A stretch of DNA of 64,000 nt from Rhodococcoides fascians A25f (GCF_000760935.2 NZ_CP049744.1:372001-436000); one strand, 5' to 3'. Counted from the first letter of the stretch, positions 1 through 12,675 are shown. Notes: generated by a model not told the origin, from the sequence alone. A program made the numbers and translations.

Positions 1-1913
1 CCGTTCTGGAACTGCGCCTTCTCACGGCCGCCGCTCACCTGCACCAGGCCGCTCACCGGTACGCCCAGTGAGCCGGTCTCGCCGCCCGAGGCCAACCACT
101 TCTGCGCAACAGGACTGGTCGACGCCAGACGCTGCAGCTCGGCGACCAGCGCCGGGATGTTCTCGCCCAGAGTGGAACTGGCATCGGTGCCCGGGCGTGA
201 CGGAGCCGGGTCGGTCACCGCGGTGTCGGGAGCGGTGTCGGTCGTATCGGGTGACGCCGGTGTGGCATCCCCGCCGCCGAGGTTGGCAGCTGCGATGTCG
301 CGGATCTCGCCGAGCCGGGCGTACCCGGCGTCACCGGGGCATTCGGTGTTGCCGACGTCGCGGTGCCCGAAGATCACCGGCAGGTCGACGGTCTTGCCCT
401 TGCCGATGAACGTGAAATCCGTTCCCTCGGAGGTCATCGTCGTGGTTCCCTTCGGATCCAGACCGGCCTTGCCGAGTCTCCAGCCGAGGAACTTGCCGAC
501 CGAGTCGACGGTCTCCTGCGAGGGATCCTCGGTGGAGTAGTCGCCCATCATGGCGACACCCACGGTGTTCTCGTTGAACCCGCCCGCATGGGCACCCTGA
601 ACCGGCTTGTCCAGGCCACCGGCGCGGCCTTCGAAGATCTGACCGTACTTGTCGACGAGAGCGTTGTAGCCGATGTCGCACCAGCCGAGCGTCTGCGCGT
701 GGTACGCGTAGATGGCCCGGACGATTTCGGCCGATTCGGACTTGGAGTAGTCGTTGCTGCCCGCGGTGTGGTGCACGGTGGCACCGCCGATGAAGTCGTC
801 GATCGTCGGTGTGGCGCAACGGATCGACTCGTCGGCACCCCACTGGGCGCGGGTGATGACCTTGGGGCCCGCGTCGCCCGCCACCGGAGTGGCGAGGTCG
901 CTGAGTGCGGAGTCGGCCGGGGACGTGCCGGGGGTGATGAGTACGGCACTGATGTCGTTCACTGCCGAGGCCAACTGCTCGGCCGAGCTCTCCGGTGCAG
1001 CTTCGGGCTGAGCAGGCTCGATCGGGGCCGCGGGGTCCACGGGGGCCGGATCCTGCTGGCGCAGTGGCTTGCTCGACGACGCCGGGGTGTAGCCGAGGGG
1101 CTGTTCCGCGGCGGCGGGAGCGGGAGCCTCGGCGGCAGGAGCATCTGCAGCAGGAGCTTCGGCAGGCGCGTCAGCAGCGGGCAGCTCGACGACCGGAACC
1201 TCGGGAACAGGTGCACTCGCGAAGCTTTCGGGAGCGGCACTGCTCGTCAGAGGCGTCAGCAGCACCTGCACGGCCTTGGTCAGTCCGACGAAGATCGGTT
1301 CGGTACCTTGCTTTCCCGCAGCGGGAACGGAGTCGTCGGCAGTGCTGTCGACCGGTGCGGTCTGCAGCCACGGTCCCCAGGATCCGTCCTCGAGCTGCCG
1401 GCGAACCTGTGCAGACGCACCGTTCAGCTGCTCGGAGGTCAACGCCACCATGCTGAACGGGGTGTCCTGCGATATTTCCTTGACTGCCGCACCGAGCGGC
1501 GGCCCGGTGGGGTCGGCAGCTTCGGGGTTGACCGGTGCCGATGCGTCCACCCGGGGAATCGGTGCCTGCGCGGTCGCGTTCCCCGGCGCCGGCGTGGTCA
1601 GGCCCGGAATGTCGGGGATCTGGATCGGCGGGATCACGATGGAATCCGGCAGCGGCAGATACTTCAGATCGGAGAGCCGTAGATCGGGCAGCGGCAGGCC
1701 GGTGAGCTCCTGCAGCGGAATCACGATGTCCGGTGCTGCGCTGAGTGCGGTCTCGACGATCGTGGTCGGCACGGTGACCGGGGTTGTCTCGTTGGCCGGT
1801 CGAACTCCGGTTGTCGTGCTGTCGGTGAGGCCGGCGACCGCAAAGGGGGTCGCGACGGCGAGTAGTGCGACAGCACCGAGAACGATCGACGGCTTCGTTC
1901 GACGGTTCGGCAA
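1..1913 (-). CDS. Secreted N-acetylmuramoyl-L-alanine amidase (PGRP domain) with LGFP repeats, 3' end beyond window
   Basis: About 637 codons are visible; the C-terminus runs off the left edge. I chose a TTG start at 1913 because an AGGGAG ribosome site lies 7 nt upstream and the N-terminus then reads as a signal peptide (basic LPNRRTKPS, then a hydrophobic Ala/Val/Leu stretch). Residues ~30-340 are a Pro/Ala/Thr-rich wall-spanning region. A PGRP/amidase_2 domain follows at ~350-525, with ITRAQWGADE, the zinc-site motif TVHHTAG and a second motif FGHRDVGNTECPG. The last visible part (GSLGVPVSGLVQ) is the start of an LGFP repeat, a module thought to tether proteins to the mycolyl-arabinogalactan wall. 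The family cleaves the MurNAc-L-Ala bond in peptidoglycan. Position next to glf matches Rv3811 of M. tuberculosis, so orthology is likely. It is divergent from cobM across a 181-bp gap. Confidence 0.88.
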   Translation of the reverse strand, partial: MPNRRTKPSIVLGAVALLAVATPFAVAGLTDSTTTGVRPANETTPVTVPTTIVETALSAAPDIVIPLQELTGLPLPDLRLSDLKYLPLPDSIVIPPIQIPDIPGLTTPAPGNATAQAPIPRVDASAPVNPEAADPTGPPLGAAVKEISQDTPFSMVALTSEQLNGASAQVRRQLEDGSWGPWLQTAPVDSTADDSVPAAGKQGTEPIFVGLTKAVQVLLTPLTSSAAPESFASAPVPEVPVVELPAADAPAEAPAADAPAAEAPAPAAAEQPLGYTPASSSKPLRQQDPAPVDPAAPIEPAQPEAAPESSAEQLASAVNDISAVLITPGTSPADSALSDLATPVAGDAGPKVITRAQWGADESIRCATPTIDDFIGGATVHHTAGSNDYSKSESAEIVRAIYAYHAQTLGWCDIGYNALVDKYGQIFEGRAGGLDKPVQGAHAGGFNENTVGVAMMGDYSTEDPSQETVDSVGKFLGWRLGKAGLDPKGTTTMTSEGTDFTFIGKGKTVDLPVIFGHRDVGNTECPGDAGYARLGEIRDIAAANLGGGDATPASPDTTDTAPDTAVTDPAPSRPGTDASSTLGENIPALVAELQRLASTSPVAQKWLASGGETGSLGVPVSGLVQVSGGREKAQFQN

Positions 1914-2094
1914 GGCGGTACTCCCTGGTTGTTGGTAGGTACGCGTCGTAGGATCTCGATTGCTGAACATCACGTATCACATCAGCAACATGAGTCCCAT
2001 CAGACACAAGGCTAAACCTTAGCTTGACAGTTAGCCACAGCCGGGTAGTTCCGGTGGCGCGGCGCGTCGGACATGTCGCCTACGCTTTTCAGCT

Positions 2095-2838
2095 GTGACT
2101 GTGCACTTCATCGGAGCCGGACCAGGCGCTGCGGACCTCCTCACGCTGCGGGCCGTCGAGTTCCTACGATCCAGCCCGGTCTGCGTTTACGCCGGTACCT
2201 ATATCGACGACGCCATCCTCGAACACTGCCCGGCCGGTACCCGCCTGGTCGACACCGCGAAGCTGGACCTCGACGCCATCACCGCTGAACTCGTCGCCGC
2301 CCACGAGCGCGGGGAGGACGTCGCCCGCCTGTGCTCGGGCGATCCGTCCCTCTACTCGGCGCTGGCGGAACAGTCCGCCCGACTCGACTCCGCAGGCGTG
2401 CCCTGGGATGTCACCCCCGGCGTGCCGGCCTACGCCGCTGCTGCCGCGTCACTGGGCGTCGAGCTGACGGTTCCCGAGGTGACGCAATCGGTGGTGCTCA
2501 CCCGCGCGCAGGCTCGCTCGACGGCGATGCCCGACACCGAGGCGCTGAAGAACTTCGCCGCCACCCGCGCGACGCTCGGATTGCACCTGGCGATCACCCG
2601 CACCCGACTCATCGCCGACGAGCTCACCGAGTTCTACGGGCCGGATTGCCCCGCGGTGGTCGTCTTCCACGCCAGCAAGCCGGACGAGCTGATCCTGCGC
2701 GGCAACCTGGGTGATATCGCCGATCAGGTCGAGGCCGCGGGCCTGCGTCAGGCCGCAGTCATCCTGGTGGGGCCCGCCCTGGCTCGACGCGTCGTCGCCG
2801 AATCGCATCTGTACGACGCGTGCCGAGACCGCTCGTGA
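2095..2838 (+). CDS. cobM: Precorrin-4 C(11)-methyltransferase CobM
   Basis: This 247-aa protein has the tetrapyrrole methylase fold. It starts VTVHFIGAGPGAADLLTLRA (Gly-rich SAM loop 1), followed by the CYAGTYI-like segment (CVYAGTYID), the GDPSLYSAL motif and DVTPGVPAYAAAAA. These, and the length, are typical of CobM/CbiF, which methylates C11 of precorrin-4 in the aerobic cobalamin pathway. The start is GTG at 2095. Its stop codon overlaps the GTG start of cobF, so the two are translationally coupled. Other cob genes are not in the window. Confidence is high for the family and good for CobM within it. Confidence 0.9.
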   Translation: MTVHFIGAGPGAADLLTLRAVEFLRSSPVCVYAGTYIDDAILEHCPAGTRLVDTAKLDLDAITAELVAAHERGEDVARLCSGDPSLYSALAEQSARLDSAGVPWDVTPGVPAYAAAAASLGVELTVPEVTQSVVLTRAQARSTAMPDTEALKNFAATRATLGLHLAITRTRLIADELTEFYGPDCPAVVVFHASKPDELILRGNLGDIADQVEAAGLRQAAVILVGPALARRVVAESHLYDACRDRS

Positions 2839-3584
2839 AGATTCATCTGATCGGCATCGGCGGCGGACATCCGGACCAGGTGACGGTGCAGGCCGTCGAG
2901 AAGCTCCGGGCCGTGGACGTGTTCATCGTGGCCGACAAGGGCGCGTCCGTCGGCGATCTCGGCGCGGCCAGGCAGGAGATCCTCGACCGCCACCACGGTG
3001 GCAGCTACCGGGTGATCGAGGTGCCCGACCCGCCGCGCGATCGGTCGCCCCGGCAGTACGAGACCGCCGTTCTCGACTGGCACGACGCCCGCGCCCGCGC
3101 TTACGCCGACGTGCTCGACGGTCTCGCGGAGGGCACCGTTGTCGGGTTCCTCGTCTGGGGAGACCCCGCGCTCTACGACAGCACTATCCGCGTCGTCGAG
3201 CGGTTGGCTGCACTGCGCGGCGACATCGAGTTCGATGTCACACCGGGCATCTCCAGTGTGTCGATGCTGGCTTCGAGTCACCGGCTCGTACTCAATCGCA
3301 TCGGCGGACCGATCGTCATCACCACCGGCCGCAACCTGGCGGGCGACGTCGCTGCCGGGCTGGACAACCTGGTGGTCATGCTCGACGGCAACCTGGCCTG
3401 CAGCGCGCTGACCGGCGCGGGGTGGGGCATTCATTGGGGTGCCAACCTGGGCACGGTCGACGAGAAGCTGGTGGCGGGGCCACTCGACGACGTCTTGGCA
3501 GACATCCGCCGCGCCCGCGACGAGGTCAAAGCGACGCACGGCTGGGTGATGGACACGTACCTGCTCCGACGCCTGACCCCGTGA
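2835..3584 (+). CDS. cobF: Precorrin-6A synthase (deacetylating) CobF
   Basis: A 249-aa SAM-dependent methylase of the tetrapyrrole family. Visible motifs are VKIHLIGIGGGHPDQVTVQA, FIVADKG, VVGFLVWGDPALYDSTI and FDVTPGISSVSML. CobF adds the C1 methyl group of precorrin-5 and releases acetate, giving precorrin-6A. I prefer GTG 2835 over the upstream in-frame GTG at 2820 because it gives a 4-bp GTGA overlap with the cobM stop and begins directly at the family's conserved N-terminus. cobM-cobF form a two-gene unit that sits as an insertion between the amidase and the galactan genes. It ends 67 bp before glf. Confidence 0.88.
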   Translation: MKIHLIGIGGGHPDQVTVQAVEKLRAVDVFIVADKGASVGDLGAARQEILDRHHGGSYRVIEVPDPPRDRSPRQYETAVLDWHDARARAYADVLDGLAEGTVVGFLVWGDPALYDSTIRVVERLAALRGDIEFDVTPGISSVSMLASSHRLVLNRIGGPIVITTGRNLAGDVAAGLDNLVVMLDGNLACSALTGAGWGIHWGANLGTVDEKLVAGPLDDVLADIRRARDEVKATHGWVMDTYLLRRLTP

Positions 3585-3618
3585 CACCGGACCGGCCGAC
3601 CGATGCCTGGTGGGGTAG

Positions 3619-6762
<3,144 letters not shown>

Positions 6763-6785
<23 letters not shown>

Positions 6786-7299
6786 AGGCCAGACCGAGGT
6801 GCCGACGGAAGTCCGAATCCTCGAGAAGGTGCAGAGCACAGTCGGCAGTGCACCCGGTGCGATCACCGTCGCGCGTGGCATGTCGCACTTCGGCGAACAC
6901 GCACTCGGCTGGGTTGCGATCGCCGGAATCGGTGCTGCACTGGACGCGCCGCGTCGGCGTCAGTGGGCATCGGTGGCCGTCGGGGCCGTCGGCTCGCATG
7001 CCGCGTCGATCGTGATCAAGCGCATCGTGCGGCGGCCGCGTCCCCACGACCCGGCCGTACGCATCAACGTCTCGACGCCCAGCAAGCTGAGCTTCCCGTC
7101 CTCGCATGCGACATCCACCACAGCGGCCGCGGTTCTCCTCGGCCGGGTGACCGGGCTACCGTTACCGGCGGTCCTCGTCCCACCCATGCTGCTCTCGCGC
7201 TTGGTGCTCGGAGTCCATTACCCCACCGATGTGCTGGCCGGATCGGCACTCGGCGCGTTGACGGCTGCGGCCGTCGTGAAGTTCGAAGGAGACAAATGA
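6763..7299 (+). CDS. PAP2-family membrane phosphatase (Rv3807c-like, DPA pathway)
   Basis: This 178-aa integral membrane phosphatase carries the three PAP2 signature blocks: KRIVRRPRPH, PSSHATSTT and SRLVLGVHYPTDVLAG. It lies between glfT2 and the decaprenyl-phosphate phosphoribosyltransferase, as Rv3807c does. There it is proposed to dephosphorylate decaprenylphosphoryl-5-phosphoribose, the step after the UbiA-type enzyme on the way to decaprenylphosphoryl-arabinose. The GTG start at 6763 lies inside the end of glfT2, with GTGGGAAC just upstream. The stop overlaps the next ATG by 4 bp. The function is inferred from synteny. Confidence 0.86.
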
Positions 7300-8201
7300 G
7301 CGAGGATGCCGCACCCGTAGGCGCACCGCCGAAGAATCTGGCGGACGGCATCGTCAAGGCGCTTCGTCCGCGTCAGTGGGTCAAGAACGTCCTGGTACTG
7401 GCGGCGCCGCTGGCGGCAGGCTCGGTCACCGATCGCGACGTGCTGCTGTCCGTTGCGCTCGCGTTCGTCGTGTTCTGCTTCGCGGCCTCGGGCATCTATC
7501 TCGTCAACGATGCCCTCGATGTCGAGGCAGACCGCGCTCATCCGACCAAGCGTTTCCGGCCGATCGCTGCCGGTGTGTTGCCGGTCAACGTCGCGTACGG
7601 GATGGCCGTGGTCTCACTCGGCCTCGCCATCGGCCTGTCCTTCATCGCGAACTGGAAGCTCGCCCTGGTCATCGGCGTGTACATCGCCGTTCAGCTGGCG
7701 TACTGCTTCGGCCTCAAGCACCAGGCCGTGCTCGACATCTGCATCGTTTCCTCCGGCTTCCTGCTCCGCGCCATCGCCGGTGGCGTCGCTGCCTCGATCC
7801 CGCTCTCGCAGTGGTTCCTGCTGATCATGGCGTTCGGATCGCTGTTCATGGCGGCCGGTAAGCGGTACGCCGAGCTGCAGCTCGCCGAGCGAACCGGGGC
7901 GAAGATCCGCAAATCGCTCGAGAACTACACCACCACCTACCTGCGATTCGTCTGGACGCTGTCGGCGACGGCCGTGGTCATCTGTTACGGCCTCTGGGCG
8001 TTCCAGGAGGATGCGGGCACGAGTGCCAACTGGTTCGCCATCTCGATGATTCCGTTTACCATCGCAATCCTGCGATACGCAGTGGATGTCGATGGCGGCG
8101 AGGCAGGCGAACCCGAAGAGATCGCGTTGGGAGACAGGGTTCTGCAGCTACTCGCCATAGCGTGGATCGGAGTGGTTGGTGTCGCTGTCTACCTCGCCTG
8201 A
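7296..8201 (+). CDS. ubiA: Decaprenyl-phosphate phosphoribosyltransferase (UbiA family, Rv3806c-like)
   Basis: A 301-aa polytopic membrane prenyltransferase-superfamily protein. It transfers 5-phosphoribose from PRPP to decaprenyl phosphate, the first committed step to the arabinan donor DPA. The N-terminus reads LRPRQWVKNVLVLAAPL. The first Asp-rich motif is IYLVNDALDVEADRAHPTKR, and a second acidic region YAVDVDGGEAGEPEE lies near the end. The start is ATG 7296, with GAAGGAGA just upstream and an ATGA overlap with the phosphatase stop. The 3' end overlaps aftB by about 20 bp. Confidence 0.92.
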   Translation: MSEDAAPVGAPPKNLADGIVKALRPRQWVKNVLVLAAPLAAGSVTDRDVLLSVALAFVVFCFAASGIYLVNDALDVEADRAHPTKRFRPIAAGVLPVNVAYGMAVVSLGLAIGLSFIANWKLALVIGVYIAVQLAYCFGLKHQAVLDICIVSSGFLLRAIAGGVAASIPLSQWFLLIMAFGSLFMAAGKRYAELQLAERTGAKIRKSLENYTTTYLRFVWTLSATAVVICYGLWAFQEDAGTSANWFAISMIPFTIAILRYAVDVDGGEAGEPEEIALGDRVLQLLAIAWIGVVGVAVYLA

Positions 8202-10044
8202 CCAGCGAGATACGCGGGAGGAGGACTCCGCTCGGGGATCGATCACCAGGCCCGTCTTCTGGGTCGGGGCCGTGGTCACCGGAGCGTTGTTCCTCTGGGG
8301 TGCGTGGGAGCGCCGCTGGATCGCCGACGACGGCTTGATCGTGCTGCGCACCGTCCGCAACCTGCTGGCCGGAAACGGCCCGGTGTTCAACGCGGGCGAG
8401 CGGGTCGAGACCAACACCAGCACCATCTGGACCTACCTCGTGTACGCGGGCAGTTGGCTCAGCGACGGACGCCTCGAGTACGTGGTTCTGACGATCGCAC
8501 TCGTGCTGTCCACCGCTGCCGTCGTCATCGCGATGATCGGTACGTTCGCGCTTCGGGGTCGCACCGCGACGCGGACTCTGTTCCTCCCCGCAGGAGTCCT
8601 GGTCTACATCGCGGTTCCACCCGCCCGCGACTTCGCCACGTCCGGGCTCGAGACCTGCTTGGTCATCTTCTGGCTGGCGACGCTGTGGTTGCTGATGGTC
8701 CGCTGGGGCCAGCGCCGCGGCGGTGGCGTCGAACTGCTCGGGCTGGCTTTCTTCGCCGGTCTCGGCCCGCTGGTGCGTCCGGAACTGTCCATCGTGGCCG
8801 TGTTCGCGCTGGCGATGATCTTCCTGGCTCCGCAGAGCTGGCTGTCCAGGATCCGGGTGTTCGCCGTTGCCGGAGCGGTTCCGGTGCTCTACCAGATCTG
8901 GCGCATGGGGTACTACGGCCTGCCGTACCCCAACACCGCGGTATCGAAGGATGCAGGCGGAGCCAAGTGGTCGCAGGGATTCGCGTACCTGTCCAACCTG
9001 GTGGGGCCGTACCTGCTGTGGTTGCCGCTCGCGCTTCTCGTCGTCGGAGCGGCGCTGTCGGTGTCGCGAATTCGGCTGTCGGTGCCGCGGTCGCTCCACG
9101 ATTGGCTCGCGGCGCTGAGGACGCCCACTGCCGTCGTCGTGTTCGCATTGATCAGTGGTTTCGTCCTCGCCGTGTACGCCATTCGTGTCGGCGGCGATTT
9201 CATGCACGGGCGCACGTTGCTACCGGCATTGTTCACGCTGTTGTTGCCGATTTCGGTGTTGCCCGTTGCCCTACCGAAACGCTGGTCTGCAGACCGGGCG
9301 ACGGCGGTATTCGTCGCCGATGTTCTCGTGTGGGTCGGCATCGTGGTCTGGGCGGTCGCGGCCGCGAATACGACGGGGATGCCGCAGGGCTCGATCGTCG
9401 GCCGAAGCGGCATCGTCGACGAACGTGCCTTCTACTCGCTCAACACCGGGCACGCCCACCCGATTCTCGCGTCGGACTATCTCGACTATCCGCGGATGCG
9501 CGCGATGGTCGAGGCGATCGAGGACACCCCGGACGGTGGCCTGCTGCTGCCGTCGGCGCAGTTCACCTACTGGGACGTCGTTCCACCGCCGCTGCCCATC
9601 CCCGAGGGTGGGTTCGGTCACACCGTCTACTTCCTCAACCTGGGAATGACCAGCATGAACGTCGGCCTCGACGTGCGGGTCATCGATCAGATGGGACTGG
9701 CGTACCCGCTGGCGTCGCACACCGAGCGGCTCGAGAACGGCCGGATCGGGCACGACAAGAACCTGTACCCGGATTGGGTGGTGGCCGACCTCGGACTCGT
9801 CGGGATCCACCCGTACCTCCCCTGGTACATGGACGAGGACTGGGTCACCGAAGCTCAGGTTGCACTGACCTGCCCCGATACCGAGGAATTGATGGCGTCG
9901 TATCGAGCGCCGCTGACGAAGCAATTGTTCGTCCGGAATCTCAAACGCTCGTTCTTCTACGCCGGATATCGATTCGACCGAGTGCCCAAGTACGAAATAC
10001 AGCGATGTGATCTTCCGGCTCCGATATTGAAAGCCGACAATTAG
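8179..10044 (+). CDS. aftB: Terminal beta-(1,2)-arabinofuranosyltransferase AftB
   Basis: A 621-aa GT-C glycosyltransferase that adds the terminal beta-1,2 arabinofuranose residues of arabinogalactan and lipoarabinomannan from decaprenylphosphoryl-arabinose on the outer face. The catalytic acidic motif of the first outer loop is visible as RRWIADDGLIVLRTVRN, followed by GNGPVFNAGERVETNTS and about ten membrane segments. A soluble C-terminal part carries paired aromatic and charged residues. Start choice is GTG 8179 (TTG 8176 is adjacent), inside the end of ubiA. It is the last gene of the overlapping glf-to-aftB operon. Length and position match Rv3805c. Confidence 0.92.
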   Translation: MSLSTSPDQRDTREEDSARGSITRPVFWVGAVVTGALFLWGAWERRWIADDGLIVLRTVRNLLAGNGPVFNAGERVETNTSTIWTYLVYAGSWLSDGRLEYVVLTIALVLSTAAVVIAMIGTFALRGRTATRTLFLPAGVLVYIAVPPARDFATSGLETCLVIFWLATLWLLMVRWGQRRGGGVELLGLAFFAGLGPLVRPELSIVAVFALAMIFLAPQSWLSRIRVFAVAGAVPVLYQIWRMGYYGLPYPNTAVSKDAGGAKWSQGFAYLSNLVGPYLLWLPLALLVVGAALSVSRIRLSVPRSLHDWLAALRTPTAVVVFALISGFVLAVYAIRVGGDFMHGRTLLPALFTLLLPISVLPVALPKRWSADRATAVFVADVLVWVGIVVWAVAAANTTGMPQGSIVGRSGIVDERAFYSLNTGHAHPILASDYLDYPRMRAMVEAIEDTPDGGLLLPSAQFTYWDVVPPPLPIPEGGFGHTVYFLNLGMTSMNVGLDVRVIDQMGLAYPLASHTERLENGRIGHDKNLYPDWVVADLGLVGIHPYLPWYMDEDWVTEAQVALTCPDTEELMASYRAPLTKQLFVRNLKRSFFYAGYRFDRVPKYEIQRCDLPAPILKADN

Positions 10045-10263
10045 ATGTCAGGACACGAAAGAGTCACCGGGTTGCGCCGAATAGATCTCGACGCCAAGAT
10101 GAGCTATCTCAATCGTGTAACGGCGGTCGTACTTCGCGCGATATGTGCGAAGGATGTGTATGCGGACGACCTGTACGGCCGATCGACAGACATGATGAAC
10201 TTGCGAGATCAAGCGTTGATTGCGTAACCGATGTGACGACGAAGCAGCTGAGAGGTCGAGTGC
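10045..10263 (+). promoter_or_regulatory. Intergenic leader between aftB and the first mycolyltransferase gene
   Basis: This 219-bp gap is less GC-rich than its flanks and presumably carries the promoter of the first antigen-85-type gene. A 60-codon open frame starts at 10045 immediately after the aftB stop, but its product has no recognisable features and I do not call it. No clear -35/-10 pair can be assigned by eye. Confidence 0.35.
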
Positions 10264-11289
10264 ATGCTGGGTAGATGGAAGAGCCGGTCCGTGAATGAGC
10301 GTGGGGCGGACAAGCGAGCGGGGTCATGGGGACGCCGCGCCGCCACGTCCATGCTGATGGCGGTGGTCCTCCCACTGGGATTGGCTGTAGCGGGCGGTGG
10401 CGCAACTGCCAACGCGGCCTTCGACGGCAATGCCATCGACGTCTGGACCGACTCGAGCATGGGCCCGATCAAGAGCCGGGTGTGGCGGGCAGCGGACGGT
10501 AACACCAACCGCGTCGTCTACCTGCTCGACGGTCTGCGCGCCACGACGGACATCTCGGGCTGGGAGCACGAGACCGATGCCGGAGCAGTTCTCGCCTCGT
10601 GGAACATCAACGTCGTCGAGCCGGTCGGTGGACAGTCGAGCTTCTACTCCGACTGGTACGCACCGTCGAACTTCAACGGTCAGAAGACCACCTACAAGTG
10701 GGAAACCTTCCTGACGCAGAACCTGCGTGAGAACCTGCGCGCCAACTGGGGCTTCAACCCCAACCGCAACGGTGTCATCGGTATCTCGATGGGTGGCTCC
10801 GCCGCTCTGACGCTCGCCGCGTACCACCCCGACCAGTTCAGCTACGCGGGCTCGCTGTCCGGCTACCTGAACATCTCGGCTCCGGGCATGCGCGAGGCGA
10901 TGCGTCTGGCGCTGCTGGACTCCGGTCGCTACAACATCGACGCGATGTGGGGCCCGCCGTGGGATCCGGCGTGGCTGCGCAACGATCCGTTCGTCTTCGC
11001 ACCTCGTCTGCGCGACAACGGAACGCGTGTCTGGGTCTTCGCAGGTAGCGGTCTGCCCGGCGGACTCGATCGCCCGCAGAGCTTCATCGACTACTACAAC
11101 ACCGCCAACGGCATGGGCCTCGAGGCCATCGCTCTGGCGAACAGCCGCGCCTTCCAGATCCGCATGGCGAGTATCGGTGCCAACAACGTCACCTACGCGT
11201 TCCCGGCCGTCGGCACCCACCAGTGGGGCTACTGGGGCGAGCAGATTCGCGTCATGGCTCCGGACCTCAGCGCCAACATCGGTAACTGA
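10264..11289 (+). CDS. Antigen 85-type mycolyltransferase (first copy)
   Basis: A 341-aa secreted alpha/beta hydrolase. A long twin-basic N-terminus (GSWGRRAATS) and a hydrophobic core end at an Ala-x-Ala-type signal peptidase site near residue 51 (ATANAAF). The mature protein has SSMGPIKSRVW, VYLLDGLRA, the PVGGQSSFYSDWY block and the nucleophile elbow GISMGGSA (Ser175). The catalytic His is in VGTHQWGYW (His319), with an acidic residue in GMGLEAIAL. The family transfers mycolates between trehalose monomycolate molecules and to arabinogalactan outside the membrane. Order after aftB matches the Rv3804c (fbpA) position. The next gene is a close paralogue, so these two arose by tandem duplication. 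Confidence 0.93.
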   Translation: MLGRWKSRSVNERGADKRAGSWGRRAATSMLMAVVLPLGLAVAGGGATANAAFDGNAIDVWTDSSMGPIKSRVWRAADGNTNRVVYLLDGLRATTDISGWEHETDAGAVLASWNINVVEPVGGQSSFYSDWYAPSNFNGQKTTYKWETFLTQNLRENLRANWGFNPNRNGVIGISMGGSAALTLAAYHPDQFSYAGSLSGYLNISAPGMREAMRLALLDSGRYNIDAMWGPPWDPAWLRNDPFVFAPRLRDNGTRVWVFAGSGLPGGLDRPQSFIDYYNTANGMGLEAIALANSRAFQIRMASIGANNVTYAFPAVGTHQWGYWGEQIRVMAPDLSANIGN

Positions 11290-11637
11290 CCGGCCCGCAC
11301 AACGTTTCGGTCGTTTCGCCCGCTTTTCGGCCCCTAGTGACAACTCACGACTTTTCAGGGCTGTTCAGCGGGGACGACGCAGGATAGTCTCCTGTTTCGG
11401 GGAAACGGCGAGATGAAACTGCGACGCTGATCACAGTTTTGCCTTGGAACCGCTCGATGGAATAACCTCCATCGAGCGGTTCTCCTGTTCTCAGCAGAAC
11501 CTCAGCTTCTCGAGGCTTCGGTCTTGTCAGCATCCCCAGCTCCACCTCGGCCTCACGGGGCCACCAGTTCGCCCTGTTCGATTGCCGGGGGCCGCTACGA
11601 CAGCGGAGACCGCGTAGATGAGAGAGAGCACCATTCC
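11290..11637 (+). other. 348-bp intergenic region with terminator between tandem mycolyltransferase genes
   Basis: No gene is seen here. It contains a strong hairpin at 11447-11482 (listed separately) that should end transcription of the first copy. The downstream 150 bp would then hold the promoter of the second copy. The short GAGAGAGAG run before 11638 may act as its ribosome site, although the spacing is long. Confidence 0.5.
11447..11482 (+). terminator. Intrinsic-type terminator hairpin after first mycolyltransferase gene
   Basis: A perfect 14-bp stem (GAACCGCTCGATGG at 11447-11460, complement at 11469-11482) with an 8-nt loop, followed by TCCTGTTCTC rather than a clean T run. It lies 157 bp after the first mycolyltransferase stop. 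The stem strength and position between same-strand genes support a terminator or attenuator. Confidence 0.72.
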
Positions 11638-12651
11638 ATGCGATTTGCCGGCCTCAGCAGTACACCGAAGGCCTCCTCACGCTGGCGTCAGCGCCTGCTC
11701 GGCGTCAGCGCAGCAGCGCTCGTTCTGCCCATCGCAGCCGGTGTGGTCGGCGGAGCCGTCGCTGTTGCGGCACCGGCGTCCTTCGTGCACCAGACTCCGG
11801 CCGGTGGCCGCGAGGACCTGATCGTTCCGTCCGAGATGGGCCCCATCAAGGTTCAGGTTCAGTGGGCCGCCCGCGGCGGAAATGCTGCTCTCTACTTGCT
11901 CGACGGCCTGCGCGCCCGCGACGACCGCAACGCGTGGACGTTCGAGACCAACGCGCAGGACCAGTTCGCCAACGACGACGTGACCCTGGTCATGCCCGTC
12001 GGCGGTCAGTCCAGCTTCTACAGCGACTGGTACACCTCGTCGAACTTCAACGGCCAGGAAGTCACCTACAAGTGGGAGACGTTCCTGACGCAGGAGCTTC
12101 CGGCGTTCCTCGAGAACTACGGTGTCTCGCGCAGCAACAACGGTGTCCTCGGACTGTCCATGGGTGGTTCCGCGGCTCTGACGCTCGCGGCGTACCACCG
12201 CGATCAGTTCAAGTTCGCCGGCTCGCTCTCGGGCTACCTGAACATCTCCGCGCCCGGTATGCGCGAGGCCATCCGCGTTGCGATGCTCGACGCAGGTCGC
12301 TTCAACGTCGACTCCATGTGGGGACCGCCGTGGAACCCGGCGTGGCTGCGTAACGACCCGTTCGTCTTCGCACCGCGTCTGCAGGGCCTGTCGCTGTACA
12401 TCTCGGCAGCCAGCGGTCTGCCCGGCGAGTTCGACCATCCTGCCGCGCCGATCGATTTCTACAACACGGCCAACGGCATGGCTCTCGAGGCGCTCTCGCT
12501 CGCCAACACCCGTGCATTCCAGATCCGGATGAACACTCTCGGCATCCCGGCCACGTACAGCTTCCCGTCGAACGGAATCCATGCCTGGCCGTACTGGGGA
12601 GCCGAGCTGTGGAAGGCTCGCACCCAGATCCTGGACGCGCTCAACGCCTGA
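11638..12651 (+). CDS. Antigen 85-type mycolyltransferase (second copy)
   Basis: A 337-aa secreted paralogue of the preceding gene. The ATG at 11638 gives a signal peptide with basic SSRWRQRLLG and an Ala/Val-rich core ending AVAVAAPAS. The hydrolase core has SEMGPIKVQVQW, LYLLDGLRARD, PVGGQSSFYSDWYTSSNF, the nucleophile elbow GLSMGGSA, SGYLNISAPGMREAI, and the catalytic His near the end in NGIHAWPYWG. Its role should be the same as the first copy: synthesis of trehalose dimycolate and mycolylation of the wall. It has its own terminators on both sides, so it is probably expressed separately. Confidence 0.92.
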   Translation: MRFAGLSSTPKASSRWRQRLLGVSAAALVLPIAAGVVGGAVAVAAPASFVHQTPAGGREDLIVPSEMGPIKVQVQWAARGGNAALYLLDGLRARDDRNAWTFETNAQDQFANDDVTLVMPVGGQSSFYSDWYTSSNFNGQEVTYKWETFLTQELPAFLENYGVSRSNNGVLGLSMGGSAALTLAAYHRDQFKFAGSLSGYLNISAPGMREAIRVAMLDAGRFNVDSMWGPPWNPAWLRNDPFVFAPRLQGLSLYISAASGLPGEFDHPAAPIDFYNTANGMALEALSLANTRAFQIRMNTLGIPATYSFPSNGIHAWPYWGAELWKARTQILDALNA

Positions 12652-12675
12652 TCTCGACAGGTAATCGATGCTCGG

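Noticed and set aside
2748..3587. Minus-strand open frame of ~279 codons opposite cobM/cobF
   Set aside because: Antisense shadow of two clear methyltransferase genes.
10045..10227. 60-codon frame directly after aftB
   Set aside because: No ribosome site, no recognisable features, starts on the base after the aftB stop; treated as leader DNA.
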